In this document: one piece after another, positions 1-12,554 of the stretch
How positions within the stretch are numbered: the stretch's first letter is position 1
How the letters are laid out: each line of letters opens with the position of its first letter
Assembly: GCF_019703515.2 (NCBI RefSeq)
Contig: NC_059348.1
Span: 26,442,656-26,506,655 of the forward strand
Direction: 5' to 3'
DNA: 64,000 nucleotides
Source: Myxocyprinus asiaticus
Lineage: Eukaryota > Chordata > Actinopteri > Cypriniformes > Catostomidae
Notes under the pieces: generated by a model
Seen by the model: only the letters and a program-made list of their open reading frames with translations
What the model was told of the DNA's origin: nothing
The model's database searches: none
Made by a program: the position numbers and the translations under genes

Positions 1-39
1 TTCCAATCCGTCACGATGGCTGATCCGGACCGTCCGACT

Positions 40-960
40 CGGCAACGCCAGGCGTCCGCCCAGGTTCAGCGGTATCCACTTCACCTTGATGAAGGACGAA
101 TACACTGCTACCTTGCGTGGAGATGGCTACCCTCCTACGGAAGGGTGCGATAGAACCTGTCCCTCCGGCCGAGATGAAGAAGGGGTTTTACAGCCCATAC
201 TTCATCGTACCGAAAAAAGGCGGTGGATTGCGGCCAATCTTGGACCTGCGAGTACTGAACCGGGCTTTACACAGACTCCTGTTCAAGATGCTGACGCAAA
301 ACGCATTCTGGCAAGCGTCCGGCATCAAGATTGGTTCATGGTGGTAGACCTGAAGGACGCGTACTTTCAAGTCTCGATTCTACCTCGACACAGACCCTTC
401 CTGCGGTTTGCATTCGAGGGTCAGGCGTATCAGTACAAGGTCCTCCCTTTCGGCCTATCCTTGTCCCCTCGCGTCTTCACGAAGGTCACAGAGGCAGCTC
501 TTGCCCCATTAAGGGAAGTGGGCATTCGCATTCTCAACTATCTCAATGATTGGCTAATCCTAGCTCACTCTCGGGACATATTGTGTGCACAGGGACTTGG
601 TGCTCTCGCACCTCAGCCGATTAGGTCTTCAGGTCAACTGGGAAAAGAGCAAGCTCCTCCCGGTTCAGAGCATCTCTTTTCTCAGTTTGGAGTTGGACTC
701 TTTGACAGCGCGCCTCACGAACAAGCATGCACAGTCGATGCTGGCCTGTTTGAAGGCGTTCAAACAGAAAACAGCGGTTCCACTGAAACTCTTTCAGAGG
801 CTCCTGGGGCATACGGCATCCTCAGCGGTGGCCACCCTGCTAGGGTTGTTGCATATGAGACCACTTCAGCACTGGCTTCAGACTCGAGTCCCGAGATGGG
901 CATGGTGCCGTGGGACACATCGCGTGGTCATCACGGCGGTCTGTCATCGTCTCTTCAGCC
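40..960 (+). pseudogene. DIRS copy 1 reverse transcriptase, frameshifted
   Basis: RT core readable in pieces. Block A (DLKDAYFQV) lies near 348-374, block B (LPFGLSLSPRVFTK) near 442-483, and block C reads NYLNDWL near 535-555 where the other copies have NYLDDWL, so one catalytic Asp is Asn. The reading frame changes near 585, and the connection region and thumb continue in another frame to about 960. The protein would make cDNA from the element RNA; this copy should be inactive because of the Asp loss and frameshifts. Nearest relatives in the window are the RT regions at about 14.4-15.5, 34.3-35.4 and 47.6-48.6 kb. Confidence 0.85.
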
Positions 961-1004
961 CTTGGACCGACCTCTTGTTTCTACGGGCAGGTGTTCCCCT
1001 AGAC

Positions 1005-1380
1005 CAGGTCTCCAGGCGTGTCGTGATCACAACAGATGCCTCCAAAACGGGCTGGGGTGCTGTTTGCAATGGGCACGTCGGCACATCAACTGCCTCAAGT
1101 TGTTGGCAATTCTGCTCACCCTGCGGAGGTTCCGGCTGTTGATCCAGGGCAAGCACACATTAGTTCAGACAGACAACACGGCAACGGTACGGTAGTATAT
1201 GTCAACCGCCAAGGCGGTCTGCACTCTTGTTGCATGTCACAACTCGCCCGCCGTCTCCTCCTCTGGAGTCAGCAGCACTTCAAGTCGCTGTGAGCCACTC
1301 ACATCCCGGGCAACCTCAACACTACAGCGGATGCGCTGTCACGGCAGGTTACCCTCAGGGGAGAGTGGAGACTCCACCCT
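1005..1380 (+). pseudogene. DIRS copy 1 RNase H fragment
   Basis: The first RNase H acidic residue is kept in ITTDASKTGWG (near 1027-1059). A small deletion follows relative to copy 2, and then the second motif reads CLKLLA instead of CLELLA. The codon at 1097-1099 is AAG (Lys) where copy 2 has Glu. The third motif, QTDNTAT, is kept near 1166-1186. A stop follows at about 1193, and the region resumes in another frame with NLNTTADALSR. RNase H removes RNA from the RNA-DNA hybrid. The Glu-to-Lys change and the stop mean this fragment is not functional. Confidence 0.75.
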
Positions 1381-1839
1381 CAGGTGGTCCAGCTGATTTG
1401 GAGTCGATTCGGACAGGCACAGGTAGACCTGTTCGCCTCCCAAGAATCTTCCCAATGCCCGCTCTGGTACGCCCTGACGAGGACCCCCTCGGCATAGATG
1501 CGCTGGCACACAGCTGGCCTCCTGGCCTACGCAAATATGTGTTTCCCCCATTGAGCCTACTTGCAGAAACTCTGTGCAAGGTCAGAGAGGACGAGGAGCA
1601 GGTCATCCTGGCAGCACCCTACTGGCCCACCCAGACATGGTTCTTGGACCTCACGCTCCTTGCGACAGCCCCCTCCCCCCTCCGGCGAATTCCCCTGAGG
1701 AAGGACCTTCTTTCTCAGGGACGGGGCACCATCTGGCACCCGCGACCAGACCTCTGGAATCTCCATGTCTGGCCCCTGGACGGGACGCAGAAGACCTAAG
1801 CGGGCTACCACCTGCAGTGGTAGACACGATCACTCAGGC

Positions 1840-2745
1840 TAGGGCCCCCTCTACGAGATGCCTGTATGCCTTTAAGTGGCGTCTGTTCGCTAAGTGGTGT
1901 TCTTCCCAATGGATCGTGCTTCCTTCCTGCAGGAGAGGTTGGAAGGGCAGCTGTCCCCTTCCACCTTGAAGGTGTACGTTGCTGCTATAGCAGCACACCA
2001 CGACACAGTGGACAGGAAAAGTCCTTAGGGAAGCACGACCTGATCATCAGATTCCTGAGAGGCGCCAGGAGGCTGAACCCCTCCAGACCACGCCTCGTTC
2101 CCTCATGGGACCTCTCTGTAGTTCTTCAGGGTCTACAGAGAGCCCCTTTTGAGCCTTTGCAGTCAGCTGAGCTTAAGGCACTCTCCTTGAAGACTGCCCT
2201 CCTGACTGCGCTCACTTCCATCAAGAGGGTAGGAGACCTGCAAGCATTCTCTGTCAGCGAAACGTGCCTGGAGTTCGGTCCGGGCTACTCTCACATGATC
2301 TTGAGACCCCGACCGTGCTATGTGCCCAAGGTTCCCACGACCCCTTTTAGGGACCAGGTGGTGAACCTGCGAGCACTGCCCCAGGAGGAGGCAGACCCAG
2401 CCTTGTCATTGCTGTGTCCGGTATGCGCTTTACGCATCTATTTGGATTGCACACAGAGATTTAGGATCTCTGAGCAGCTCTGTGTCTGCTTTGGTGCACA
2501 GCGGAAAGGAAGCTCTGTCTCCAAGCAGAGGATCTCCCACTGGCTCAATGATGCCATAGCTATAGCATATCACGCCCAGGACGTGCTGCCCCCGGTAGGG
2601 CTACGAGCCCATTCTACCAGGGGTGTAGCGGCCTCCTGGGCCCTGGCCAGGGTGCCTCTCTAACAGCATTTGCAGAGCAGAAAGCTGGGCAACACCCAAC
2701 ACCTTTGCAAGGTTCTACAACCTCCAGGTGGAACCGGTTTCGTCC
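1840..2745 (+). pseudogene. DIRS copy 1 tyrosine recombinase, near-complete but frameshifted
   Basis: From about 1990 a long open stretch carries the recombinase core to a stop at 2661-2663. The first catalytic Arg is in SIKRVGDL (near 2218-2241), and the His-x-x-Arg motif is in LRAHSTRG (near 2601-2624). The nucleophile Tyr survives downstream in a different frame, in ARFYNL at 2707-2724, so a small indel separates HxxR from Tyr. The N-terminal part (ATITQAR...LYAFKW type, 1830-1890) is also frameshifted. The enzyme would integrate the circular DIRS DNA by site-specific strand exchange. In copy 4 the same HxxR-to-Tyr stretch is continuous, which supports the assignment. Confidence 0.85.
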
Positions 2746-3525
2746 CAGGTATTGGCATGCAATACAAGCGGATAAGACCAGGATAGCTGGCCAGGTGTAT
2801 CGCTTGCACATAGCGCCTTTCACCTCCTCTGAGCTGAAGACATGCGCCATTACCCCAGTAGTGTTCACAAACTATGTTCCCTGGTTGACTTCCTCCGAGT
2901 CCTGTGGCAGTCGAGTTTTCAGAGAGACTCACTGCCAGCCCAGTACACGTGCTAACTAAGAGCCCTGTTCTAGAGTAGGTGCTCCACATGTGGCGATTCC
3001 CTGTAAGGTAACCAGATGCAATGTATATCTTCTGCTAATTTTTTTCCCTGTTGGCAAACTGTGTCTTACTTGGGCAGAGCCCCCTCTGCCACAGTCTCCA
3101 TGTTTGTAGCAACTCCTCCCCCGTTGGGTAGGATCTACCATGAGACTCTCCACATGGTCGGCAAGACCATGTGATGTATTTTCCACTTAAATATCCCCCC
3201 CTCTCTTTGGCGAGGTGTGGTCTACATGGTGTCCTCCCCTTGGGAGGGACACCCCCCGACTAGACCTGGCAGCCCAGTCGGATAATCCCCCTTGTTTTTT
3301 AGGGAGTGGAAAAAAAGAAGGGGAAAAGAGGCCACGACTGGGTTAGCCTGTCTCTATCTTTTGGGTAGTCGACTTGCCCCCAAAGGGCCGTTTGACACTC
3401 ATAACTATGTTGGGGGAGGTTACGTATCTGCCTGGTGCGCTGGCTATGAGGCACACAGTTGTCTGCCCATTACACATCGGCAGTTCACATAACACAGTTC
3501 AGTCAGTTGCGGCGTTTTGTATAGG
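2746..3525 (+). other. DIRS copy 1 non-coding 3' region
   Basis: No coding similarity seen between the recombinase Tyr and the internal complementary region. The stretch contains several short CCCCTCT/GGGAGG-type runs. It corresponds in position to 45758-46520 of copy 4. Confidence 0.6.
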
Positions 3526-3626
3526 GACCCCTAGTGTCACTACATCGACACAACATAGAGTGAGTGACAGATAGGGAACGTCATGGTTACTTGCGTAATC
3601 TCCATTCCCTGATGGAGGGAACGAGA
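3526..3626 (+). repeat. DIRS copy 1 internal complementary region (ICR)
   Basis: The first half is the reverse complement of the element's 5' terminus (compare 12552-12610), and the second half is the reverse complement of its 3' terminus (3855-3910). The two halves meet at a single AAC at 3577-3579, the complement of the terminal GTT. This is the DIRS hallmark that templates joining of the ends into a circle. Confidence 0.9.
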
Positions 3627-3691
3627 CTTTGTGTCCCTCCTGCCACAACGCTTAACTACCCGCTGAAATGGCCGGACCTTGTCTCGGCTCC

Positions 3692-3910
3692 TCAGCATAA
3701 AACCTGAATGAGTGGTTGCATACCAGCTCCTTTTATACCCGTATGTCCATGGGAGTGGCATGCAAATACCACTCTCTAATTTTCATTGGCCTATTATCAA
3801 AGACCAGAGGTCTTTCGGGCTCCCAAGAGTGACCCCTAGAGTCACTACATCGACACAAGATCTCGTTCCCTCCATCAGGGAATGGAGGTTACGCAAGTAA
3901 CCAGGACGTT
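3692..3910 (+). repeat. DIRS copy 1 right inverted terminal repeat
   Basis: The segment is the reverse complement of the left ITRs of copies 2 and 3, including the complement of the TATAAAAGG box and the ATGCAAAT octamer. It ends with a unique terminal extension and GTT at 3908-3910. Confidence 0.9.
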
Positions 3911-5304
3911 TTTCATCTTGGAAATAGTATTTTCTGACTGAGAGAATAATTTGGAAACATCAAATTTTTTGGGTCTCCAGAGTTAAAACCCAGTCTTCCC
4001 TTTTAAATGTAGTCAAAGCACTCTAGACAGGCAAAGAATTTACTGTCCAAACACTTTTGGAACGCTGTGCAGATCATGATAAAATATCTAAAAGTCTGTA
4101 TTTATGTTGATGAGCCTTCATAATTTTTCAAATACCTTTTACCTTACCTATCAGAGAGTTGTAATCCTATTTCTCTCTCTTTTTTAAATGGACAGAAAGA
4201 GAAACTGTGTGGTTTTACATTCCTCCAGGATTTCTAACAGTCTAGTGCACTGCCAAAACCAAAAGTGGTGCTCTACTTACATGCCATTGAGTTCAGCTCA
4301 AATGATGTCCAAAGGCTATCCTGTATACCTCACTGTATCCTGCAATTACCAAAGATTAATATATGACTTCATTTTCCTCTTTTCTTTTTCAGTAATTCTG
4401 GGATCAGAGCCAGCAGCACAGTTTCCTCTTCATTCAAAGACATCATTCAGTCTCTGTTTACACTTGTTTTATAAGGGGAAAAAAACCTTCTCAAGGCAGC
4501 CATTGCGCTGTATTTTTTCCTGCTCTCTAAAATAATTAATAGAAAATTGGCTCTATCTATCATTTGAATGTATTCACATTCATGAGGGAATTTTTATGAA
4601 GATAAATACAAAAACAATCCACAATTGATTTGAAGGTCAGTCAGGATTAGTTTGGAGGAAATTTGTAGGCAGGTGAAATGACCCTTAATTTGCTGTTGGT
4701 TTGCTGTTGTGCTTTAAGGGCATTGTCTCATGGTCATTTTCGGTAGCCACACGCATGATATTATTACATTAAACAGAAACATTATGGCCATGGAGATCTG
4801 TAATTGTACACGACAGGGTGTGTTTTTAACACAAGCTTACTTTGCATTTGCCGGAATCAAAGCAGACAGCTAAAGGTGACTAATTTGCAACCAAAGAGAC
4901 AGAGAGTGTCCCTGACTACTGAATCCACCACAACATTTGGAAAATTATTGGGCACATGTGAAAAGATTACAGTTTTGCAGAAGAATCCAAAGCTCATTGT
5001 GTCCCTACAAGTACTACCATGTGTTATATACAGTATGATTACATTACATATTGACTCAATGGTTTGCATATGCAAAAGTGCAAGACATGCTAAGTGATGT
5101 TAGCATTAACACAAGCTAATTTTCTAATGCTACAAAGTTAAACACTGAAAAACTGTGAACAGAAAATTACCATGGTAACCACATTTTCCACCAAGTCCAT
5201 GGGATCTCTTTCAATCAGTGTAAGAAGCTGTCAGAATCTTTCTTTCATTTTGTTTGATTTCTCTCTTTTTTCACGACAGTGGTGGATGATAGTTACCACA
5301 GATA
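3911..5304. other. Non-coding, AT-rich, nothing recognised
   Basis: Read on both strands. Open frames are short and show no family motif. No repeat family was recognised. Confidence 0.5.
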
Positions 5305-5809
5305 TAAAGGAATGTCCCGGTTCAATGCAAGTTAAGCTCAATCGACAGCATTTGTGGCATCATGTTGATTACCACAAAAATTAAGTTTGACTTGTCACTT
5401 TAAATAAAAAAACAAAATGGAGGTAACTGTAAGGCACTTACAACGGAAGTGAATGAGACCAATTTTTGGAGGGTTCAAACACAGAAATGTGAAGCTTATA
5501 ATATTATAAAAGCACTTACATTAATTCTTCTGTTAAAACTCGTATGTTATTTGAGCTGTAATTTTTACCATCGTTTTAGGGTTTTAGAGTTTTAGGGTTT
5601 GTTGACATTACATCGTCAAGGCAACGAAGTTGTAAAATTGGTTATAACTTTACACAGAAAAGGTTAGTAAGTGATTTTATCACACTAAAATTGTGTTAAC
5701 ATACATATTGTTTATGTTTTGTGGCTAAATGTTTTTGAAAAAGTGAGTATTTTAATGTTAAAAAATTGGCCCCCATTTGGTAAGTGCTTCACTGTAACCC
5801 AGATATTTG

Positions 5810-5847
<38 letters not shown>

Positions 5848-5944
5848 GAGGGACAAGTCAAAAATGTTTTTGTGGAAATCAACAGTATGCCACAAATGCT
5901 GTCAATTGAGCTTAACTTGTATTGAACCCAGAATATTCCTTTAA
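5305..5944. mobile_element. Palindromic MITE, family A (intact reference copy)
   Basis: Long inverted arms: the left arm starts TAAAGGAATGTCCCGGTTCA and the right arm, read in reverse complement, starts TAAAGGAATATTCTGGGTTC. Pairing extends about 90 nt. The interior has TTTTAGGGTTTTAGAG-type runs and an (AT)n tract at 5815-5842. The element is about 640 bp and non-coding. This family supplies the pre-insertion site for DIRS copy 2 and for the LTR element at 16.6 kb. I do not know its formal name. Confidence 0.8.
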
Positions 5945-6012
5945 GTAACAGTAATTGTGGTAACTATGGTATGTTGGCAGAAATTATGATTACCATGGTA
6001 GGGCTTATTGGC

Positions 6013-6275
6013 AAAGGGATAGTTTACCTAAAAATAAGAATTCTGTAATAATTTACTCACCTTTATGTTGTTCCAAACCCGTATGACTTTCGGGAATGCT
6101 AGAATGACAGCATCAGCCACCATTCACTTCCATTGTATTTAAAAAGATACAATGAAAGTCAGTGGTGACCTAACATCTACTTTGTTCAGCGGAAGAAAGA
6201 AAGTCATATGGGTTTGGAGCAACACTGAGTAAATTATGACATAAGTTTCATTTTTGGGTGAAGTATCACTTTAAT
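6013..6275. mobile_element. Palindromic MITE, family B (Angel-like), degraded short copy
   Basis: It begins with a degenerate form of AGTTCACCCAAAAATGAAAATTC and ends with its inverted counterpart (TTTTTGGGTGAAGTATCACT). The middle carries GTTCCAAACCCGTATGACTTTC and the inverse GAAAGTCATATGGGTTTGGA. This family is abundant in cyprinids. The Angel name is from memory and tentative. Confidence 0.75.
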
Positions 6276-7805
6276 TAAAATGGAATGTACTCTGAAAACA
6301 TTTACACAGAAAAAAAACCTGTGTGACTTGTGTTTTATTGTGTTTTATTCCATCAGCACTTCACAACATCTGCTAAAAATCTGAGAGACTTAGCTGGGAC
6401 TTTCTGTCATTGAACAAAATCCTGTGGGGGTAAAATTAGCTCCATATAGGACAAGAATAAAAGGCTCTATGTATGGGCTCATTTCATAATGTCCGCATAG
6501 CTTGGAATGGACAGAATGTAGAGTTAAGCAGTTTTTGAATAAGGCAGAGAGACTGAATTGTCATGTGCATATGTCACTGATTAATTTCAAAATGTCTAGT
6601 TTTATTTGGCAGCTCTTATATGGCAGAGTAGTTCTTTATGTGATCATAGATGGAGTTATCTAAAGTGATGAGAACCGCAAATAATAAAATAAGTAAGAGA
6701 ACTGGTGCATTGCTTTGTTATAATAATATTTGCTGATTGCATTTACAGAGTCAGAACTAAAAGATATTTTTTACTATTACAATAAAAAGTTCAGAACAGC
6801 ATAAAACTCAGCATCTGACAGCTGTTATGGTGTGCTATCAAAGGTCTTCCTTTCGCTCTACCCTCTCTTAAATTCTCTCCAACTCTGCCTCTCTCTATCA
6901 CTCTCTAACAACTATGCACAAACAGATCGCCACAATGTTTGGATAGGTTTAGTCAGAAATGTAAATGAATGAATCGGCATTGTGTAAGAAGCTGTTTTGT
7001 GCCAAAGATTTTTTAATATCACTAAAGAGCGATATAAAGAACATTAGCATGCAGCAAACACTGTGTCTTGTCCTAACAGACTACATTACTTTGAAATAAA
7101 AATCTGGCTATAGCTTTGTAAGACAATTGTTCTGCAAACTTATTTTGTTACATGCCTGCATTCATATGTAATTCTTGTTCAAGACATATAATAATCTTTT
7201 GTTATCTTTACAGATGGCTTTAAACCATACACATATATAAAGTAGAAAATGTGGAATAGGACTTAATCCTTAACAGGACTAAATCCATACCAAATGTTAG
7301 CAAATAGTGAAGTATCATCCATTTTGAAAAAGGACGACATCTAGACAGTGAGGCAGAATTGCCTAAAGGCAATATAAGCTTGCACGTGACTTGTAAGGAA
7401 CCTGAGCATATGGACAAAAGTAAACAGTGTGATGAGTTCAAAACTTCAGACTTCTGTCTGTCTCTAAGGTACCTAGCTCTTGCTGTGCTATTGTGAAATG
7501 CAGGTGTTGCTGGACCTCTGAAGTGCAGAATGCTCCCATTTCTGAAACATATGCTAGCATACTGCATGTGGTGTGACAAACAATCAGTTTGGTGCTAGTT
7601 TACTACATATTAAAGCATAAATGTCATGAATGTTTAGAGTACACTGGAAAAAAGTTAATGTAAAAAATGTGCTTCATGTGATGATCAAAATGAACTGGCT
7701 TCATTCTATCAAAAATATTATTTAACATGTCTGAATCAACCTGAATACATTAGGTTACACCAATAAAACACATTTTTCAGGGTTAGATCAGGCAGAAATA
7801 GCTCC
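6276..7805. other. Non-coding, nothing recognised
   Basis: AT-rich single-copy-looking DNA. A 119-residue open frame on the minus strand (7579-7220) has no recognisable domain and I do not call it a gene. Confidence 0.5.
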
Positions 7806-8279
7806 TTAAAGGGTTAGTTCACCCAAAAATGAAAATTCTCTCAAAATTCACTTATTCACTCCAGTGGTTAAATCTGTGTCTTCAGAAGTGATATGATATG
7901 TGTTGGTGAGAAACAGATCAATATTTAAGATTTTGTTTTTCTCCTTGCCCAGTAGGGGGAAATATGTATGAAGAATGTGAATCACCAAAAAAACACTAGA
8001 ACAAGAATGTGAAAGTTATCTGTTTCTCACTCACACCTATCATATCGCTTCTGAAGACATTGATTCAACCATTGGAGACCATTATGGATTACTTTTATGC
8101 TGACTTATGTGATTTCTTTGAGCTTCAAACTGCTGGTCACCATTCATTTGCATTGTATGGACCTACAGAGAAGAGATACTCTTCTAAAAATCTTAATTGG
8201 AGTTCAGCAGATGAAAAAAAGTCATACACGTCTGGGATGGCATAAGGGTGAGTAAATGATGAGTGAACTATTCCTTTAA
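7806..8279. mobile_element. Palindromic MITE, family B, long form
   Basis: Starts TTAAAGGGTTAGTTCACCCA and ends in the inverse GTGAACTATTCCTTTAAG. An internal inverted pair (GAGAAACAGATCAATATTTAAG, and its complement around 8015-8050) flanks a short loop containing CCCAGTAGGGGG. Confidence 0.8.
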
Positions 8280-11200
8280 GGTAATAATTTCTGTTTACCA
8301 TGTTTTTACAGTGTGCAAGTGAAAATGCTTTTGATTTTGCATTCTTCAATTTAATACGAAAATGTATCAAAATTATACAATCGTCATAAAAATTTCAGTA
8401 AAAAGTTTAAATTGACTTGAAACATATATATGAATTTGAGAATTTCTTAGTATTTAATAAGGTGGCATAAAATCCAAAAACAGGATCACAACATGATTTG
8501 AGTATGTCCCAAAGAACATCTTGGTGCTTCAATAAATCTGACCTTTTGAAACAAAGTTAACATGGTCAATGTCACTAATTTGCTTACATTTGATTAGTGA
8601 CCTAAATAGTGCATAATCCTAAATATTTCTTCTTGTTGTAATTTCTTTGTTTTAAATTGGTCAAAATCCTAATATTTTTTTTTTATTCCCAGGTTTAAAT
8701 GGAAAAAATCACACACTTCACATTCCATACTTTTGGACCCCACTCTATATAGTTTTTGTAAATCCACGTCAATGAGGATGGCAGCCATGGAGAGACCTAT
8801 TTTATGTTGCTGCTGTAGTTTATAGCGTATTAATTTAGCTCATATCCATCCTCTTTATGCTCTAGGGATTGGAAAAACCTTAGCCAGTGTAGCTCACCTT
8901 ATTAGAGCTGCTGTGTTCACAGCACCTGCACTGGAATCTGCTTTAAAAATTACGTTGGGAGGGTGTTGAGCTGACGGCACTGTAAATCTGTAAACAACTA
9001 TGTAAATTCAATACAACGGGCAAAACACAGTCACATGTATAATTTGATCTGATTATGCTGTTGACAGCAGCAGCATAATGATTACTTCCACACAACAGAA
9101 GCAAGAAATATTGCTGGCCCTGAGATGTGGATGTATTGTATTATCAAGCCAGAAAATCTTTGATTTGATTTGTCAAGTTGTTAGGGCACGACTAGAAATT
9201 CAATTTGATATTAATTAAAGGAAAATAGATAGGGGGGAAAAATGAATTTGGTAATAGCCTGTGACGACTTCAGAAAAATAGTTCAGGTGCGCACGCTTTT
9301 TTATGTTGGAGATTAATATTAGTATGCTCGTTTTGATGAGAAGAAACAGTGTGATTTGATCAGTGTAGACCTCAATCTCTTCAGCTCTTTATTGCTTCTG
9401 GAGTGATTGCACTGCACTCCACCTGGGCACACTCTGGCCGTGCATCTGATATCCTCTGTTCAGAATGTTATAGAGCAAACAATGTAAGATGAGTTTTTTT
9501 TGTATTTCAGTTTATACTTTACTTTGTCCCCCCCCCCCCCCCCCAACACACACACACACTTCTTTTTGTGTTGTGATGGAGGGGGTAGGGCAGAGTTGGT
9601 ATGTGGAGCAGTTGTATAATAGAAAATGAGCACAGATCTAGCCACCTGAATTTTGTTAAAGAAATAATTTGCAGGGATAAGTAAAGTATGTTCAGACCAG
9701 GTGTTGAGACAAAGCATATTTTTTACATTAAATGTATTTAATCTTTTTCAAAATAGTCTTGTGCTGATGTAACTCAACATGGAAAAAAAAAAAACATTAA
9801 TACTATGCATACTCTTTAAGAGAAACATGTATTTTCTTACTGTGTCTATGTATCGAAAATTTGTTTAATGTGGTCTTTCATAAACCACATATAGGCTAAG
9901 AAGGAACATCAATGGGTGCACAGTAGTTTGATCAAACAATATAAGCATTCCTTGTTTTTATGAACTTTATGACCTAGATTTGGCCCAATCTTATTTCTAG
10001 CTCAAATATTTATCCTCTCTCTGTGGAGGATTCAATATAAAATGACATTCTTGCATATCAGTCAATTTTCAATGGCTTTTTGTTAATGTTACTGAAATAG
10101 CATTGACATTTATAGACTGAGAGAGTGCAAGAGTGGAGAACAAGCAAACAATATAATATTTTTTTATAAATGAGGAACGTCATAAATTAACCGTTTTTAA
10201 TGATCGTTATTTACTAGCGAACAGAGAGCCTAGACCAAATCCAAAGAATGACAAATTGCTGATCAATACATTGATGCAAGCCACCGGAGCCTCGAACCCT
10301 AATGGAAGATTGTGTCTAAAGTGAATATCTTCAATCAAGCTGTTGTCTCGCAGTAAATGTTACTATACAATGCATGTTATTTGACTTGGCACAGCTAGTC
10401 CGGTGTGGCATGTGGTTTGCAGAACACAAGGAGGGTTTTATAAGGGGCAGCTGTGATTACATTCCTCTTTCCCATTCCTTCTCATTATGAACGTGAAACA
10501 GAATACAGCCCAAGCATAACTTACAGCACTTACAGGAGGTGTGAAACTCCATGAAGGTTCAAACCTCACCAATGAAAATATACATAATGCTGGTGGAGTT
10601 TCATAGTCTTGCTCTCTCGTGTCCAAAAGGCTTGTGCTGACTTCTCGAAAAATGAAAAGAGAGTCTGTTACTGCAAAGCCAGGTAAATAAACACGAACAT
10701 TTCACAACATTGACTTTTTAAAGAGGCAGAGAACTCAGTGAAGGACCTGATATAACCTACTTTCATCTGTCCACCAACTGAAATGCAAATCACAATAGGT
10801 TTTGTTGAATTGGAAAGGAAATCATCTGGAACATCAATATTTTAAATACCATCAAATATTTTGATGTCCTACATTATACTGGCATTATTTCAAGATCATG
10901 ATTTCAATAAATCAGAAGAAATTTTTAAACAACCAGTTGTTTTAAACTTGAATTTCATAGTTTTTGAGGTGAATCTATACTTGAGATGGAAGCTGGAATA
11001 TTATATTATATTATATTATATTATATTATACACAAATTTACATTGCAAAAAAAAAAAAAAAATCATTAATAATTAAAAGATTTTAGCACAGTTAGCATTA
11101 GTTTTCCATTTTATAATAACATTTATAGTGTGTTTTCTGAGGATAAATGGATGGATTTGGGCACAGACCATCAGTGTCTTAAGGTGCAGTATTTGGGTTT

Positions 11201-12524
11201 ATTATTCTATTTGAATCTTGAATCTTGGTGGTCCTCTGATCAGAGGTTGTTATGAGCTAATCAGTGGGTTCAGTGATGCTCGGTCAGTTCCGGAAGCTCA
11301 GTTTAGGAGGAATGACACAGAGTTCAGGGACAGTGGAGGATCTTATACCATCCTAATGGTCCTTTGATTCCACTGTCACAGCCCACTTGAGGGGCAACAG
11401 ACCTAGTTCGCACTGATGATCTCTTTCTGCTGGGTCATTGCCTCTGTTAGAGTGTGGCTCACAGTGACCCCCTTTAGCAGGGACCTGTCAGGGCCCCATC
11501 ACTTTCCAGTGCTATATGTACAGACGTTTAGGTTTGAACTTCATTTTAATTTTTAATGTAACACTGTATGGCTAGAAACATCAGTTATTCTTCAGTGATG
11601 TTTAATCGATGCACTTCCAAAACCACTCATTGGCTTTAATTACACTTGACTCTCTTTCAAATGCTTGTTTTTAATTAGGTAGGTTCTAAATACTGTATAA
11701 CGAAGAATGAACATTATGAAGACTCAGTTGGGAATGCCATTTTGTGGCATTAATCTGCAAAGTCTCTAATCCATATGGGAACATCAGGAGTGATGTTAAC
11801 TAGTTTGTATAGAGCATTATAACAAACCTGAGCCTATATGCAAGTTTAGAGTGTGATGAAATTCCAAACTTGGGAGGCTCCATGGAGCAAATTCCATAGT
11901 TTCGAATCTCTCCCTTTCACATTTCATCATCAACACTTGTGTCACATTCACCAATTGAATGGGACATTGTCCTCCCCTCAGAGCCCAGTCTCAATAACTG
12001 CCCATTTTCTGGGTCCCTGCCCTCACACAATCACGTATCAACTCCAATCTGTCCACATAATGCTCTGCTGCCTGCATGGAATGGCTGCTAAAACCTAGTG
12101 CCAATCCATTTGCATCCACTGCTTTTGGCCAGAGTGCGAATCCATGTGATAATGAATACCCCCTGTCGTGAAGGTGTGGGTTTGATAGATTTTGTCACCT
12201 GGAGAAACTGGTATATGTACATTGAATACATACTGTGATTGTATTTATAACATTATGTCATGGTGTGAGACTTTTTTTGTATACTGAAAGATTAAAGCAT
12301 GGACTTTAAAAGCAGACCTTTAGCTTCCAAAGATGAATTTTTATAAATTACATCTTTCAATGCAGTGTAGTGGGACATGCACTGAAGAATATTTATGTAA
12401 ACATGATTCCTAAATAATGTTTATGAAAATAATTATCTTTTTCTAATCAAACGTGATTTTCCTCATGAAATTTTGAAAAGTCAGCCATCCTGTTTGCAAT
12501 TCAGCAAAACATCATTATTCATCT
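8280..12524. other. Non-coding stretch with short simple repeats
   Basis: No gene recognised. It holds a C-run of about 17 nt followed by (CA)n near 9529-9560, a poly-A run near 9782-9793, and a (TATTA)n pentanucleotide tract near 10998-11030 followed by poly-A. 8760-9480 looks like unique DNA without repeats. 11220-12120 is similar and unassigned. Confidence 0.5.
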
Positions 12525-12554
12525 TAAAGGAATATTCTGGGTTCAATACAAGTT
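12525..12554. mobile_element. Family A MITE, left arm (split by DIRS copy 2)
   Basis: TTAAAGGAATATTCTGGGTT followed by CAATACAAGTT matches the terminus of the 5305-5944 element. The match stops at GTT (12552-12554) where DIRS copy 2 begins and resumes at 16269. Confidence 0.85.

Larger units (their letters stand above)
1..3910 (+). mobile_element. DIRS-type tyrosine-recombinase retrotransposon, copy 1 (5' part outside window)
   Basis: The window opens inside the reverse transcriptase of a DIRS element. In order, the sequence holds RT, RNase H, a tyrosine recombinase, about 0.8 kb of non-coding 3' region, an internal complementary region (3526-3626) and the right terminal repeat ending with GTT at 3908-3910. 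DIRS elements carry RT-RNase H plus a tyrosine recombinase instead of a DDE integrase, and replicate through a circular DNA intermediate. This copy is dead: the RT active site reads YLND instead of YLDD, an RNase H acidic residue is Lys, and several frameshifts split the recombinase. Family assignment is firm from domain order plus the ITR/ICR structure. The 5' end, including gag, lies left of the window. Confidence 0.9.

Noticed and set aside
1..3910. Reading the RT-recombinase unit as a LINE, gypsy element or Crypton
   Set aside because: RT plus RNase H plus tyrosine recombinase, with ITRs and an internal complementary region, fits only DIRS. Cryptons lack RT, and gypsy elements have LTRs and a DDE integrase.
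7220..7579. 119-residue minus-strand open frame
   Set aside because: No motif, no codon bias evident, no neighbouring exons. Probably chance.
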